Origin: Stichopus chloronotus
Taxonomy: Eukaryota > Echinodermata > Holothuroidea > Aspidochirotida > Stichopodidae
Direction: 5' to 3'
DNA length: 64,000 bases
NCBI GenBank assembly: GCA_021234535.1
Contig: CM037838.1
Span: forward strand, 24,157,969 to 24,221,968
The notes below the pieces were generated by a model that saw only the letters and a program-made list of their open reading frames with translations, searched no databases and was not told the DNA's origin. Below are positions 24,733 to 39,100 of the stretch, one piece after another; positions within the stretch are counted from its first letter, which is position 1, and each line of letters begins with the position of its first letter. Both the position numbers and the translations under genes were made by a program.

Positions 24733-27352
24733 GTAGTAAATAATGTATTTACACTACATTTGTCATAATTGGCGACAGACAAGATTTTGTACTGTACCAC
24801 ACAATCATCTGAGTTCTTCCAGTACACTGACTAGGTTATCAATTGATCACTAATTCAAAATCTCTCAGTAAATACCTTTACTAATGATTAAGAGACCTGG
24901 GTACAAAGTTGGTCCTTTGGAATCAGGCCTTGAATTCTGAGGTGTGCAAGTGCGATCGCACACCATCACTCGCCTCAAATCACTTTGAGAAGTGTGGTTG
25001 TTTGCACACCTCGAACAACAATGTAACACAGGCAATCTATGAAAGTTGAATAAAACAGCACACCTACCACACTCCTGAGAAGTGTGATTTGTAGCACACC
25101 TGGAAAATCTAAAACTCAAGGCCTGTGGAATGTTTTAAAAAATAGAGCTCTGAAGTTCCTGAACAGGGACATTGTTGACCCTGTGGACAATTACCCACAA
25201 ATTTGAAATGTTTTGTGAAGAAGGTGGTACATCTGTTCATAATATATACCAATACCCATTTGCCTATGGACTTACTTCATGGTTAGATAAAAGGAAGAAA
25301 ATGAGTACTGTAGAATCCAACACTTCTTGGAAAGAAAGCAACAAAGTGTCATATTGGGAGACCCATAACTTTTTATTACAGTACTGTACTTATGGTTTAT
25401 GTACTGTAACTTCATCACTAGGCCCCAGAAGAAGATTTATGACATTGATTAGACAGATGCTGCAAAAAGATGATAACTTCTGCAGATAATGAGATATGAG
25501 ACCTAAATAAAACTGGTATTTCTCGTTAATTTTGTTTCTTTCGTGTCCCATATTTGGGCCCATCTAATTGCAAGAGTTAACCTTCACTCTAGATACTGGA
25601 AATTGCAATATGATGTTGCTTTATCAGCAGATTATATACTGTATCTCCAATGTTGCCTATATTTTGCAACTCATTTTCCCTGTGCCAGAAGCCTTTAAAA
25701 ACACTTCAAAGTTAACACAGTTTTACAATACCTTGAGAACTACTGTGACCTTGACTTCATTGTGTAGGCCCATGGGAACATTAGTCACTAATCATTAATA
25801 AAGGTATTTGCTTATACTTGCTGAAATAGACCTGTGGTGGAATGATGGTGTGCTAAATTATGAAGCCTCCTGGTACCTACAGTACTGTAGTTTAGGGTCC
25901 AGATGGGCCCAAATTTAGAAATAAAGCACTCCCAGAAGTGAAATATTGCATTTTCAATTGTCCATACAGTATTTTTCAAACGGTATATGACTAGGGCAAT
26001 TTTGACTTCTGATTATATTCGTATGGTCACTAGACTCACTGCGTTCAAATTGTCAAAGTTATATATATCCTATCAATGTTAAAAGTTATGTACCTCCAAA
26101 ATAACTTGAAATGGCTATGGCAGCTTTGTCCTCGAAAATATGGCATGGCACAATACTTTTCAAAAGGTCATAAATCAGTAACCACTTGAGTTGTGGAGCT
26201 GAAAATTTCAGTGATTTTGTTTCATACAGTACCTTATTTTGAAGAGTTATCATGAAAATCTGAGAGGTCTCCTGAGAATTTTTTAGAATATTTGTTAATG
26301 TGGCACAGAATGACCCACATCGCAATTGCTGCCAAACATCTATTTCTTTTAACATGACATAGATTTGCTTGCACAGAGCTTAAGACAAAATAGTTTCTAA
26401 TCATGGCAATGATGATTTACCGCGATTATTGTTTTCCAATGATTTGATGATTCTGTTCTGTCTTGCATGTACAACATACAATATGTGCCAGAGGCACTGT
26501 GGCCAAGAGCTAGACTTTGGTAGGCTTATGCCGTAAAGTTCTTTACGATTTGTCACTCCAGCTTTATAGCCAGGAATGATTCACCTACACCAGGATTGTT
26601 TTTTCTCCCGATGCCATTTATGCCAAATCAGTCAATCTGCCATTTCTGCAACCATGTACCATCAGAGGTGCGATGCCCTCACCGAATACTGTACATTCAT
26701 GTCTGAGCACATTGAACGAAAGACTGGTTGATGGTGAGGCTGTTTCCCAGAAGACACTGCCCGGTCAAATCTGTAAAATGGTATATACTGGACATGCATG
26801 CCAATGAGTTCTGACCCTATAAGCCTCTTCACTTAGTGGTCGGTCCATGGAGAACAGTTAGTATAAAATGGTTTCATCAGGAAATTCAATAAGTTTAAAG
26901 TGAGCTGTCATTCATAACTATAGTACATGCTAATCCATCTAAACATCACAGAATGAGCACACATTTTGGATATAATGTGTCAACTGTGATTCAACGTTGA
27001 ATTTTTTTTTCGACACTGACGCCTGACTTTTCAGCAGCATAACTAGTCATAAATGAACCTTTTATGGTATCATGAACCTCCATGAATGCCCTTGTTTGAC
27101 TTGTTTGGACACTTCTCTGGGCACGTCTTTGATGACATCATTATGACTTTTTTTTGTCCTTCTTCATCCTTGACAGAGGTCTCGTCTCTCTGTGCCACGA
27201 TAGATCAACTAGAGTCATGCCTGGATGACCTGGAACAAAAGAATGATTCTCTTAATGCAAAACTGAAGGCTTTCATCGAGTCTATGAACGAAGAGAAAGA
27301 AGAGCATGCACCCCCTCAGGAGGTTGACAAGACAACCAAGAAGGATAAATGA
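24639..27352 (+). CDS. BBLN: Bublin coiled-coil protein (BBLN/C9orf16, UPF0184 family), two coding exons
   Basis: Small coiled-coil protein. Family members associate with intermediate filaments in epithelial cells. Coding exons are 24639-24732 and 27177-27352. The donor GTAGTA follows GATGAAG; the acceptor is CATCCTTGACAG. The split codon G|AG restores E, giving 270 coding bases and 89 aa (human about 83). The N-terminal half is acidic and disordered (SEDGFDEDEELSDE). The C-terminal half is a heptad-like helix (IDQLESCLDDLEQKND then LNAKLKAFIESMNEEK) that aligns with the family core, with a lysine-rich tail. The ATG sits in ATTCAGTCATGG. Neither exon shows disruption. Confidence 0.88.
24733..27176 (+). 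other. Bublin intron
   Basis: 2.4 kb, holding one CAGGCCTTGA MITE (24924-25125). Open frames here, such as 25172-25489, have no splice context or family match. Confidence 0.6.
24924..25125. mobile_element. CAGGCCTTGA MITE, copy 1
   Basis: 202 bases bounded by CAGGCCTTGAATT and AACTCAAGGCCTG, inverted ends. Flanked by an exact TGGAAT duplication (24918-24923 and 25126-25131). Internal words GTGCAAGTGCGATCGCACACC and AGCACACCTACCACACTCCT recur in the copies at 46003 and 56027. No coding capacity. Confidence 0.8.
27177..27352 (+). CDS. BBLN: Bublin coding exon 2
   Basis: Encodes EVSSLCATIDQLESCL onward, the conserved coiled coil, to DKTTKKDK and TGA at 27350. A strong pyrimidine tract precedes the acceptor. 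Confidence 0.9.
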
Positions 27353-29530
27353 AACCATTTCATTCAATTTTTATGGTAGTAGTGCAATATAAACTTATTG
27401 GGGCAAGAAAAAAAAAAAACCACTTCTGTTATACCAGGCTCAGCTGCCCACTTTGATAATTATGTTGCCTTTATCATTCTGGAGAGATACAAAATGTGCA
27501 CGGACCTAGAAGTTTTGCTAGAAGAGCTCCAAGTTTGTAGTCTCATAGATTGCCATTCATCAACTACATGTGTCAATGATACGGTGGTCCCTTCCATTAG
27601 TAGTGCTCATACAGCATTCCACCTGAATCTGCAGTACTTACGATAGTTTGTTCATACATGGATAAATGCCTGATTCTGTTATTTTTGGGGATAATCATAA
27701 CAAGCATGAGCAACTGAACTAACGTGTCTCAAACTTGATCATTTAATGTGCAAGTAGCAAGCATCTGAACTAGCAACCGTTTGACTATGTAGCTAGGAAA
27801 ATAGCAAGCAACATATGAATTATTGCAGGGACGTCCTTTCTGCATAGAATTTTGTTTGTTACCAATGTGCAAATTGAATGTGTATAGCATCAAGAATTTC
27901 TTTGTTGTTTACAAGTGAATAGTTTACATCCAGTAAGGTACCTTCACCAGAGGTCAAAAGGTTAACAGAGGTGAAAACCTTGTTAACACAAGAGATCAAA
28001 GGTCATTTGGGGTCAAGTAGTGAAAACCTCTAAACATGATATCTCAAGAGGGGTAGCTTGGATAAGCACCAGTGCCAACTTTGTTAACTTTGAGTTGTTT
28101 GAAAAATCAATGAGAAACAAAGATCCATGTTAATTATGAGATATGACATCTTACATGCAGTTCTGTTATTATATTTGTCTTTAGATTATGCAAAATATGC
28201 CTGGCTATGACTTGTAATGTATAGTATGGTGCTATGTGGTCGATGAACATCCCAATGAAGTGAACTCATTATCAGTGTCATTCCAAAGTACAAGTCCATC
28301 CTAACAGAATATGTGCTAACTAAATCTGTTTTGTTTGAAGGAACCAAAAGCATCTGTTAGACAGACATTCCAACTGAACAGCATATTGCTGAGTGAAATG
28401 GGTGGTTGGAGTGGTTGTGGTGAATGCTTTTATTAAATTTGCAGCTATATATAATCTGCTTGACTGTGACAGCTTTTCTTCGATAAAATGCATCTTTTCA
28501 GAGAACATTTGTGAGCTTCCAGCAATCCTGACTTCCAAAGTTCATTCAGCATGTATTGCAAGATTAAGTACTTCTTGTAGATTGTGCCCATAGGTGTATG
28601 GGCTCCCCTCAGGATTGGGGGGGCCAAGACCAGACTTGCCTGAAACTTACATTGTCCGAATTTCCAAAAATGATGACACATCTAAAAATTAGAGCAAAAT
28701 GAGATCGGTGTATGTTCATACATGCCCCCTCCCTCCTCCTCCCCCCTTTAAGTTACTTCAAGTTACCTCAAAATTGAGTCAAGTCAAAGTACCTCATACT
28801 GCATAGCAGGTGCAACAGAGCAAAAAAGTATGGGGGGGGGGGCAAGGAACTTGGGAGCCGGCAGGACTATCCAAGTACCTTCCATTGGTTAGCGCAGAGC
28901 TATAGGAAAACGTTTGGGGTCACAGACCCCCAGATGGCCACAAACAACACTTCCTAGGTATCTAAGCTGCATGTACCCGGCCTTGAACATGGACATCATA
29001 GGGTTTGAGTGGGGGGGGGGGGGCAGACAGTAAATACAGTAAGAGAAGCACCACCATTTGTTGGCAGGTAATGTACTTAGAAAATTTTTAGATGATAATG
29101 CCCCTCAGGTTGGAAATGGCACTTTCCTGTCTCTCTGGCCATGCAAATTTCAGTTTTGACCTAACTTGTCTATAAATGTATGCTCTAATTTTTCTTTGAA
29201 TTCCTATTTTTCCACATGATTAATTGCATAGCTGCCGAGGAAAAGAATGACTGGGGGAACTTTGACCCCTCCTACCAGTTCATATAGCTATGATTGTGTG
29301 GTTATAAAATGACCATGCCATAGCCTCTTGTAGTTAGGTTTGACATTATAAGCCTGTTTTAACATTTTTGGATGTTGTCTTTGAAATGAGAATTCCAAAA
29401 CTTACAGCATTTTAGTTATAGATGTGTAAAGAATTCAAAATCAATGATGTAGGTGAATCTCTAATATTTATTATCTTCCATATGTAGTTACCAGTGTTTG
29501 GTTCATGATGAAATAAATTCCTTCACTCTG
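27353..29530 (+). other. BBLN: Probable 3' UTR/flank of the bublin gene
   Basis: An AATAAA at 29512-29517 and an ATTAAA near 28432 are possible polyadenylation signals; neither can be proved. The stretch includes an inverted fragment of the TGACCTTTGACCT repeat family at about 27945-28115. G runs lie near 28618, 28833 and 29011. Confidence 0.35.
27945..28115 (-). mobile_element. Inverted fragment of the TGACCTTTGACCT repeat family
   Basis: AGAGGTCAAAAGGTTAAC, GTGAAAACCTTGTTAAC and GATCAAAGGTCATTTGGGGTC are reverse complements of the family unit found at 41655-42450. No head or tail of the element is present. Confidence 0.5.
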
Positions 29531-31578
29531 TTACTTCATGCCATTACTCTGTCCAATACCATAAAATACAATACAGATTAAAACACAAGTATAACTTTGG
29601 TTTTTCTTTTAATTTAGTACTTTTCTAATTACAGTCGTTTTCTTTTTCCAAAGTCTAACAAGAATTTCTGGAAATCTCTTAGGTGTGGATCTTGCATAAT
29701 TTGGAGGCAGATATTGGCTGATTGAGATTAAAAAATAAGAAGTGCATGAACAAAGCAGGCATGTTTATGTTGTACGACAAAAAAAAAAAAAAAAACCCAC
29801 CTGCATAATTTTAATTTAACCCCATAAAATTAAGTGGACATAATGCCGACTGAATATATTCACTGTTACAATATTTCATCTTCAATTGCAGAACTAGCTA
29901 AACCTCATGGAGTGTATTTCTCTGAGTGCAACGGAAATGACCAAAGAGATTCATTTATGACCAAAAGCATTTGTTTATCGACAAGAAGCAGCTTTAAACT
30001 TCAGTTTTCCTTCCCCAGTGAGACTATCACTTCAGATAGTGAGGCAAGTCGAGCAGCGAACGTTACGTTTTAGCAAATGAAATTGAATTAACACAAAATA
30101 TCTGCTCGCACACTTTCCGTTATGCTTATACATGAAGCACAGTGTTTACAAGAGGAGGTAAAAGATAAATTTGCCTCACACATCTAGTTAATTACAGCTT
30201 TGTATGGGCAGTGTTTCAGCAGAGCAAATATTGTACTTGGTTTAGTGCATGATATATCCACTCTTTGTCAACATTGTCCTGCCTGTTGTTACATATTTAA
30301 TGATAAGGTCTTGGTTTCCCCAGACCTAACCTCTTTTCACTGCCTTCCCCTGGCATCTGGGCAGATTTTGTCTTTGAATTTTACATACTTTTGATGAAGT
30401 CTGCAACGACTGACTTAAAGTTTACGTCGAAAAATTGCAAAATAAGGTATCTTTGCCGTCACACAATGACATTGGCTTTCAGAGCATATATACTGACATT
30501 ACTGACATTATTAAAAATAGTTTCTAAATTTTCAGATACCTAGCAAAATAATTTTCTCTTCATAAGGACAACCTTAGTCACAGGATAGCGATAAGAGTAC
30601 CGCACTGAAACAACGTATGATTATGATAATTTATTCTCTGAATTCCAACTCGGGCAGATACATTTAATGGAAGTGTCAAAACCACTTTTGGTGGTTTCAG
30701 GACAAAAGCAACGCCAACCAAACATGTCAGCTGTGATGTATTCTTCACTTTCATTCAGTCCAAACATACTCTCCACTCTGACCAATACGTCATATGAAAC
30801 AAGAATACATCAAACGATGAAGTCACGACACTGCCTAAGATATGGGTGCAAAAAGGAGCATGATAGTTTACTTTTTTTTTTCCACTTCCCTCCATCAAGC
30901 AATCAAACAAAAAAAGTATCCCTTTGACAGTCTAATCTAAGATTTCTATCCCAAGATTACTGAAAGCAAACTATGAATTCACTTTTCACACCCACACAGG
31001 ACATTGGAAAATGAAATGGAAACACTCTCCACGAAATTGATTGACTGTTCTGGGGGGTATCCTACAATCAGTCACTGAATTCTCCCAAATTTATCCATTG
31101 TAGAATTATTGATTTACAATATACAAACACACACAAACAAGATTGACCTGAATATATGATGCAGTGCTAAAATTTCAGTCCATGATTTCAGTGGTCAGGA
31201 GATTTTGATTCAAAGGGTTTCCAAATGTATACAATACTGCAGTCACCCCTCTTTGTACTTGTAAAGTCCCCTATCCAAATCCATAGATAGCTCTTTGCAT
31301 CAAGTAACAACATTTCTAGTTACCTGGATTGCCAAATTTATGCAAATTATGTGTTTACTTTGAATACACAATACTGTAGTTTGAAATGCCCTGAAGGATA
31401 CTTGTAAGGTATGAAAGATGGAATTTGTTAGATTTAAGCTGATGCTTACCAACTAAAGTTAAGGTGACTGCTTCTTCCCTTTAAATGCTCACAAAAGTCC
31501 CTTGACCTCCAATCAAAATAAAAAACATGATTACACATAAACAAAAAGCCATCCATTTACATTGACAGGATGATTACA
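29531..31578. other. Intergenic, tail-to-tail gap
   Basis: Between the bublin and sarcosine dehydrogenase 3' ends. Open frames such as 29834-30073 and 30667-30927 have no recognisable domain. An A run lies near 29780. Confidence 0.4.
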
Positions 31579-31989
31579 GCCCTATGTTCCGACATCCCCG
31601 TGTTCTGACACTCATTGCTACACATTAATTACATATGACACCATTTAGGGGGTCTGGCTATGATGGTTGGCGTAGTTACGATGCCTTGATCATATGACGC
31701 AGGGCTTACTTTTAAGTTTAGACACATGACTAAAATACTTCAGTGTTAAAAGCATCAGTAAACAGCATGAAATATTATCACATATAGTAGCCATTATGTA
31801 ATATAAATAATTTGTAAATGGGAGCACTAATGGCCAGAGAGAACTCATACAATCGAGATTGCGATACCATTGGCTTTATGTCCAAACACTGCTCCTTGTC
31901 CTTGGGACCCTAGAAGGTCTTACTAAGATGCTGCTATTGGAGTGTGTCAGAACATAGGGACGTTGAAACAAAGGGGTGTCAGAACATAA
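31579..31989. mobile_element. MITE-like element with TATGTTCCGACA ends
   Basis: The left end CCTATGTTCCGACATCCCCG is followed by TGTTCTGACAC. The right end carries GTGTCAGAACATAGGG and then GGGTGTCAGAACATA, so doubled inverted repeats bound about 410 bases. No target duplication is evident. Confidence 0.55.
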
Positions 31990-32121
31990 AGCAGTCACCG
32001 ACGGAACGTCCTGGTATTTAAACCATAAGTTGTTCCCACTAGTCATAGGACCTTGCAATCCAGATGCTCTCCACATGTTCGTTTACGTCCATGTTGCAAA
32101 GTTAATAGAGAGGAAAGGAGG

Positions 32122-32570
32122 CAAAACAAAAAATTATGAATCAGTAGTGTTGTCAAATTCTCATAAAGGATCAAAATTAGATGATGTAATCACCTTATAC
32201 ATACCACCAGGGCTTTGATCCCCCCAAAAATTATGAATTAGCAATGTCACATTTTCAGGAAGGATCAAAGTTAGATGATGTAATCAAGGTGCACATACCA
32301 TCTTTGATCCAAACAAAAAATTAAGAATTAGTCATGTCACATTCTCAGGAAGAATAAAAAAAAGATGATGTAATCAAGTTATACATAACACCCCACTACT
32401 TTGATCAAAACAAATAATGATTTAGCAATGTCACATTCTCATGGAAGATCAAACGTAGATGATGTAACCCAATTTTACGTACCACCCAAGACTTTGATCC
32501 AAGCACATTATGATGCCTTAATGTCACATTCTGATTGCTGATGTAACCAAGTTTTACAACCCACCCCCTG
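32122..32570. repeat. Tandem repeat, about 90-base unit, about five units
   Basis: The core GATGATGTAATCAAG recurs near 32178, 32273, 32363, 32455 and 32535. Between cores lie TTTGATCC, AATTATGAATTAGCAATGTC and ACATTCTCAGGAAGGATCAA segments. It sits less than 300 bases past the sarcosine dehydrogenase stop, so it may be in that gene's 3' UTR. Confidence 0.8.
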
Positions 32571-32857
32571 ATCTTCATCTCGCCTCAATTGAACTTCCTT
32601 CACACACATTTGTTGAATACTTTCCATTCATTTTCATCAGTGTATGAAGGTTGCATCGAAACCGCAGATGAAGTTTTTCACATGAAACACTTGTTAGAAC
32701 ATCTAACATAGTGACAGCAATCCAAGCGAAGCCCTTGAATTTCACCCCACTTTGGCACTGACTGACATTGACTGTATATTCCATAACAGTGAGTCCAGTT
32801 CGTAACATTTTCAGTTTCTCTCTCTTAGGTTCAAACTCTTGCCCATACACAGTTGCT

Positions 32858-33155
32858 CTAGTTTGCTCGTTCCCTATTCAATTCCTGGCCCTCTTCATAA
32901 ATTCCCTGCACCCTCTTATTCCCTGGGTCGAACGGAGACTTGATGTGGACCTGAGCCTGGTACACCTCCCCCATTCTCTCGACAGTGTACTCGCCGTCCT
33001 CCAGGAATTTGTTGGTGACCTTTGACCCCTCAGGATGTTTCACGTAGCCGTACCCAATACTCTTCTTGATATGGAAACCGTACTCTCCTTGGCGTAGGAA
33101 TCCAACCAACTCGCCATTCCTCCTAATGGCCTCCAGACCAAGAAGGGGGACATGA
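32858..33155 (-). CDS. SARDH: SARDH coding exon 15 and stop
   Basis: Residues 818-916: [56 protein letters not shown], ending RERAN and TAG at 32860. The tail after QGIY is about 12 residues longer than human. Acceptor CATTTCAG. Confidence 0.96.
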
Positions 33156-36100
33156 CTGAAATGGACAATGGGATGAGAAAAGGAACAAATGGTCAGACTT
33201 GTGCACTGAGGGAAATTATCAGAATGAATAAGAGAACAAAGAGAGAGCAAAAGGTTTCAAGTTCTGCTACTACCATCTCTCCACCTTTAACATTCTCATC
33301 AATTATCATTTCCACATCCCTATTAATCCCACCCTTATAACTCTATATTTAAAGTACTGAAGTACTGGGATGAGATCAAGACCATATATATGTGACAAAA
33401 TTGAATTCTGAGTACAATTTTAATGCCCCTTAATGACCATCCTCGCTGGGATCATCTTCTCACATAGCGCTACCAAAGTTTGAAGTTCAAGTATCCTTAA
33501 GTTCTTGAAATAATGTGCTGACAAGGTTTCAATCTTTGACCTCTGCTGATCTCACATGACCTCCCCCCCCCATCCCCTAAAATGTAGCAGAAATGATCTA
33601 CTCATCACGAGCTACTAACCTAAGTGTGAAGTTTCAACAACAGTTACTCATTACGATAAGATCCTTACAAGGATTTCAGACGTGAAGGAAACGGACAACT
33701 ATGAAAATATTATTCCAGATTTCAACCGTTCATACATTCATCTTTTGTCTGTATCCTCTCTATGTTGTTTAATCCTACAGAGGGTTTTCAAACATAAGAA
33801 GATTCAAGCTTACTCATCGATTGTGAAACAAGCTATTTTTTTCCTGATGCCTTCCTGCTTCTGCTTAGCTGTAGCTTCACGTCCGATGAAAGGCACGTCT
33901 GTCTTCATCTTGCAAGTGAATCCTAGTCCCGCCTCTAAAGCAGTGTCATTGGAACGTAACGTTGTATGCCAGTGCCTATACCCTTTTTTGGGGGGAGAGG
34001 GAGAAAGAAAACACAGTATGTTTCCAACGACTTAAGTTTATGAGGAACCAAAATATCTACACAAAAAAAAACAAAAAACCAGAAAGCCAAAAGGCTTTGT
34101 GATTCCTTGCTACATGGTTATATTACAACAAACATGAATTATTCAAATGACAAGTATAAGATCAACTGCAGTTATTTTTCTTGATACACCACAAGCCTTT
34201 AACCCAAAATGACCTTTATTTTGGTGACCTAAAATGACTGCGACATTTGATGTCCACCAAAAGCAATAGGGATCACCTACCCAGGCCATACAACCCACAT
34301 ATCAAGTGCAGTATGAGTACGGTATGAAATCAGTCAACATTATCTCTGAGCTCCAAGAAACACACAAGTAATCAATGCTGCTTCTAATCTTGCCTGTTGT
34401 TAGTTGAATCAAATAACTCAACCTTACCTCATCTGAACTCAGCTTGTCTGCCATATTTACCTCAAAATTCTTCGTAAACCACCAGGATAATTTCTTCCTT
34501 GTTACAAGTAGCTTTTAACACACTCAAAGTCCTGGTAAGTTGACTCTAAGTTATGATTCCTCCGCAATATTTTTGCTTCCTCCATCTTTTCCGACATTGT
34601 GAAATATGATTGAAAGCACTCCAATTTGATTGTTAAGAAACCCTGTTCTGCTACCAGCTGTTCCTCTGGATATTGATATTATCCAAATAAATGACAGAAC
34701 AGATGGTTTTTTTATTTTCTTCATTTTTTTCATAAACCCATTAACGTTCCATTGCATGCTTTTCTATCTGACCCCATGACCTCCCATACCAAGACTCTCT
34801 CTCTGGACAACTTATTAGCCCCCCACACTAGAAGTTACTCACTAAGTTACAAATGCAGTACTGTAGGGAGCAATCCCATTGAGTTAACTGTGTGCGAGAG
34901 AATAAACACTTGCTATTGCACAATGTAGATCAATATATATTTGTACGGTAGTTTATAATAACCACAATAATGGTGTTTAGGCTATTATTATTGTTTTATA
35001 GTGAAAAATTATCCCTTCCTCTCTATTGATAAGCATTAAATTTCACAGGGTCGTGAACCTGTTAATAGCAGACAACCTTATCAAGTTTAAAACAAATCTG
35101 ACCCGTGGATAAGGAACTATGGCAGTTTTAAAATTTTTTATGTTTTACCCCATAACCTCATTAATATGCAAGATTTGGACACCAAAAACAATAGGGATCA
35201 TCTACTCAATATGGGCAACCAACATGCCAAAAATGAAATTACTCAGAGTTACCCTTCTTGAGATAGAGTGTTTACGAGCAACCGTCACACACACACACAC
35301 GCACCCTACACACACACATACACACACACATACATACCCACACACGACATCATGACTGCATAGATTCCCCTGCCTACGACAAGGAATCAAAAAAACAAAA
35401 AACATGATACTGCCAGTCTGATAAGAAATTATTTCATTTAATTACTACTTATAATTTCAAAATAAAACAAGAACGCCAAGAGGCTTAGTGATTCCTTGCC
35501 ACTAATACATGCACTTCCATTAATTTTTTTCATGTTGCAGTTTACTGTAGTAACCACAGGATATACCAGATGACTGCCATTAATACTGCACACCATTTTC
35601 CAATACCTGTACCTGCTGTATGCATGTAATGTAAGATAACACTGGTGGCCAAGAATTCTCCAGCCTGCACAGTGGTAGCCTAGGTACGGTACAAATTTCC
35701 CAGGAACAAGAGATATACTCACATGACAGTTGAAATGACTGCCAATTATATAAACTACATAAATTCCTCCATCTACCCCATCATATGACCAAGTAATAAC
35801 TTATTTATCTCTTTTGCACAATAAGACTTTTCCCTCACAGAATCTTCCATGTGCAACTGTCTCCACTTCAGACAACAAATCTATTCTACATTGTTTGATG
35901 ACAGAAGGAGCGCTGTATCTCAGATAATGATTCCTCTGGGAAAGATAAGGGTCAACCCTTTCTCCCATTTTCCACAGAGGTCATTGGTCAATCACCATTT
36001 TCAGACCAAACAAATGTCTCAGATGGAATCAAAAGCCAATTATGGCTTTGAAAACTAAGTGAGCACTTTTAACTGTCAAAACAAGAGTAATAAGCATGAT

Positions 36101-39100
36101 AAAAAGCATGATACCAAATACTGTACAGCTGAATTGGGGACTAAATAGAAACCCAAACGTGTATTGTACCTGCTGAACTTAACCAAATTGGGCTTTTAGA
36201 TACTTTACAGATGCTTTCAGACATACAGTAGTTTATCAGAAACCAGCATGATGCCAGCTGAAGATCCATAGATGTAGTTTTATCATTATATGTCAAAGAC
36301 TTGTGAAATTAGTACAGCAACTACACTTTATTACCTAACTGACAGGTAAAAGTTTTCAAATTGGAACTTCCTAAATGTGCAAGCGTTGCTAGTCTTTGCT
36401 TGGAAGGGAGCTCAAATACCTTCCACCCATAGGAAAATACAGAAGGAGAGAAACATCAGCAAAGGTCTTAACACTTTGTACTCAAGGACCTCAGATGACC
36501 TTTGACCCACATCAAAATTTAAACCAGTAATTATATTTATATACTCCATCTAAAAAGAACAACTTTAAAGTGTGAAATTGTCTCCCCTTTGTAAATATTG
36601 AAATTATCTCCTCCTTTGTAAATAGTGTGTTTACAAGTTTTTTTCATGTTACGACCTCTGATGACCCCACATGACCTCTGATCACAAGACACACCCTCAC
36701 CTTATTTACTTAGCAAGTCCTACATACCCTCGAAGGTCAAAGTTTGTGCAATGTGCAGTTCATGAGGTACTGCATACATGTTTTGTCTATAGTCTGTCTG
36801 CGGATAACCTCTGGTGACCTTTGGCATCCACCAAAATCAATCCCAGTCAAGATCTTTAAATGTCCTCCCCACACACTGACTTTGGACTCTCCTGCACATT
36901 CCCTTCAAAAGATAGAGTGTTCACAAGCTTTTCACATTATGACTTCTGATGACCCCATATCACCTTTGACCTACAAGAATACCCTCACAATCTCACTTAC
37001 TTACAGGGCAGTACATACCACCCAAGTTTGAAAATGATGCAACTTTCGAGATACTGCAAACATAGTTTGTACACATTCTGCCTGATGGTGACCTCAGATG
37101 ACCTTTGACCTTCACCGAAAACAATCCCAGCCGAGATCTTCATATGTTCTATCAACACACCAACTTTGACCCACCTTGCACTTTCCCTTCAAAAGCTAGA
37201 GCGTTCACAAGATTTTGCTCACACACATACATACACACACACACACACACACATACGCACGCACATACACCCTGAATCACCATCGCAAAGATTCCTTGCT
37301 CGCCTTCGGCAAGGAATCAAAAACAATGTATCTTCAACAGCACAGTGCCGCATTGACTAATGAAAGCTTTTCAAGGACAAAAGTTTCTCTACCTGTCTTC
37401 TTGAAGTATTTAACATCTAAAAAGACACATAATTTTTTTCAATAATTACAAGAATTATTCTTTCATTTCTATTCATTTTGTGGAAAGAACACAAGTTGGG
37501 GACAAACGTATGCAAATATTTGCAATTAGTGAAGATAGATATTGCTGTCCCATGCATGATGAGCGAAGGTAAGAATGACGTTCCGTTGGTTGCGGGCTCT
37601 TTTCTTCCTTACCTTTCTCGACACTGAGCGAATCGATAGCCCTGTAACCTGAATTAATAATTCCATGGGGTGCTCCAGCACTCATCACAGCTTTGTAAAC
37701 ATCTAATGTGGAATCTCGTGGAATGTGTAACTCCCAGCCAAGCTCACCGACAAAGGTCAGGCGTATCGCCCTCAGTGTGTGTCCTGCTACCTGGATGACC
37801 TGACTGGTTCCAAAGGGAAAACTGTCGTTACTGAGATCTGTCGATGTCAAGGTCTGGAGGACGTCCCGACTATGGGAAGCAAAATGAATGATTTGTATTA
37901 ACTGTGTTCCTTTAGTGGCAATAAAGTGTAATGAACAACATCTGCGTCAATGGCAGTAAAAGATGTCTGACTTGGTTACATTAAGTTTTTCTTGATCATA
38001 AACTCTGCTGCCCCCAAAGTGGTTGAAATACTCCAAACAGTGTCCCCCTCATTATCAAATTTTCATATCGACTTTCCACGACCTGAGTGTCAGAATATCT
38101 TATTTTATGAATGAGCCACTAGAGTTGTTAATATTTCCAAAGCAGATGTCTCGAACAAGTCTACAAAACCGGCTGTCGAAACCGTTGTTGGTAAACAAAT
38201 GATGGTTAAATTTGGGGATAATACAGATGAAGTTTAATGATCTTCCACGACAGAAAACAAGTAAATTGTTTTAAAACTTGGACAGACTGATGAAAACTAG
38301 GGATGGGGAGGTAATCTATGTGCCTACCTCTTTGGTCCTTGAACACTGATGAGACACATTTCATCAGTTATGTCTTGCAACTGGCAGTTAAATCTTTTGT
38401 CCTCGATGGCTGTCCTTATGTGGGTCTTCGTATGTTCAGCACTGAAACCTGCTGCAGCGATGTAAAAGCCTCTCCCTTCAAACTTTGGTGTTGCTGGCGT
38501 GGCTCCGTCCCCCGAGGCGATGGGGCTCACGGTCAGGTCACTCTCCACCCCTCCAGCTTGATTTAACATGCAAGTGTAGACAGTAGATCCTGGGTTGAAC
38601 AAATTAAATGATTTTAAACATGCAACCTTTGAGAGACCATATTCTTTTTTATGAAATCTTTTACAATCCTATAGTTGGGGGATTTGCCGTTTTTCTTTTC
38701 TCTCATCTTGCTGCATTGTCACAATGGTTTACTTAAAATGATTCTGTCACCAAACGAAAAAAGGTGTAAAGTTAGTACTTCCTTACTTACAAAATCAAAA
38801 TTGTTACTTGAACTTATGGTTCGTTTCCAGAATCTTTCACAGATGGAATTTTTACCTTCAGCTTTCTGTACATCATTACTGAATATCCAATCTGCGGCTT
38901 TCTGGGCATCTGGACCGGTGAGGTAATACTTGCCAAAGTAAGACATATCGAAGGCAGCAACGGCATTCCTGCAACTGAGGCACTCTTTCCCTATCTGTAA
39001 AACACAATGCATCATTAAACATTGAGATGCAAATGATTGCAAACGATCAAACCTGTAAGACAATAAACAGGCTTCAAGTGGAGCTGGGCAAAAAGCAGGA

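Larger units (their letters stand above)
33983..37612 (-). other. SARDH intron 13, largely repeat-derived
   Basis: 3.6 kb, most of it two consecutive copies (34079-35402 and 35466-37324) of the GGCAAGGAATC-tailed repeat family. No exon is missing here: phases of exons 13 and 14 join. Confidence 0.7.
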
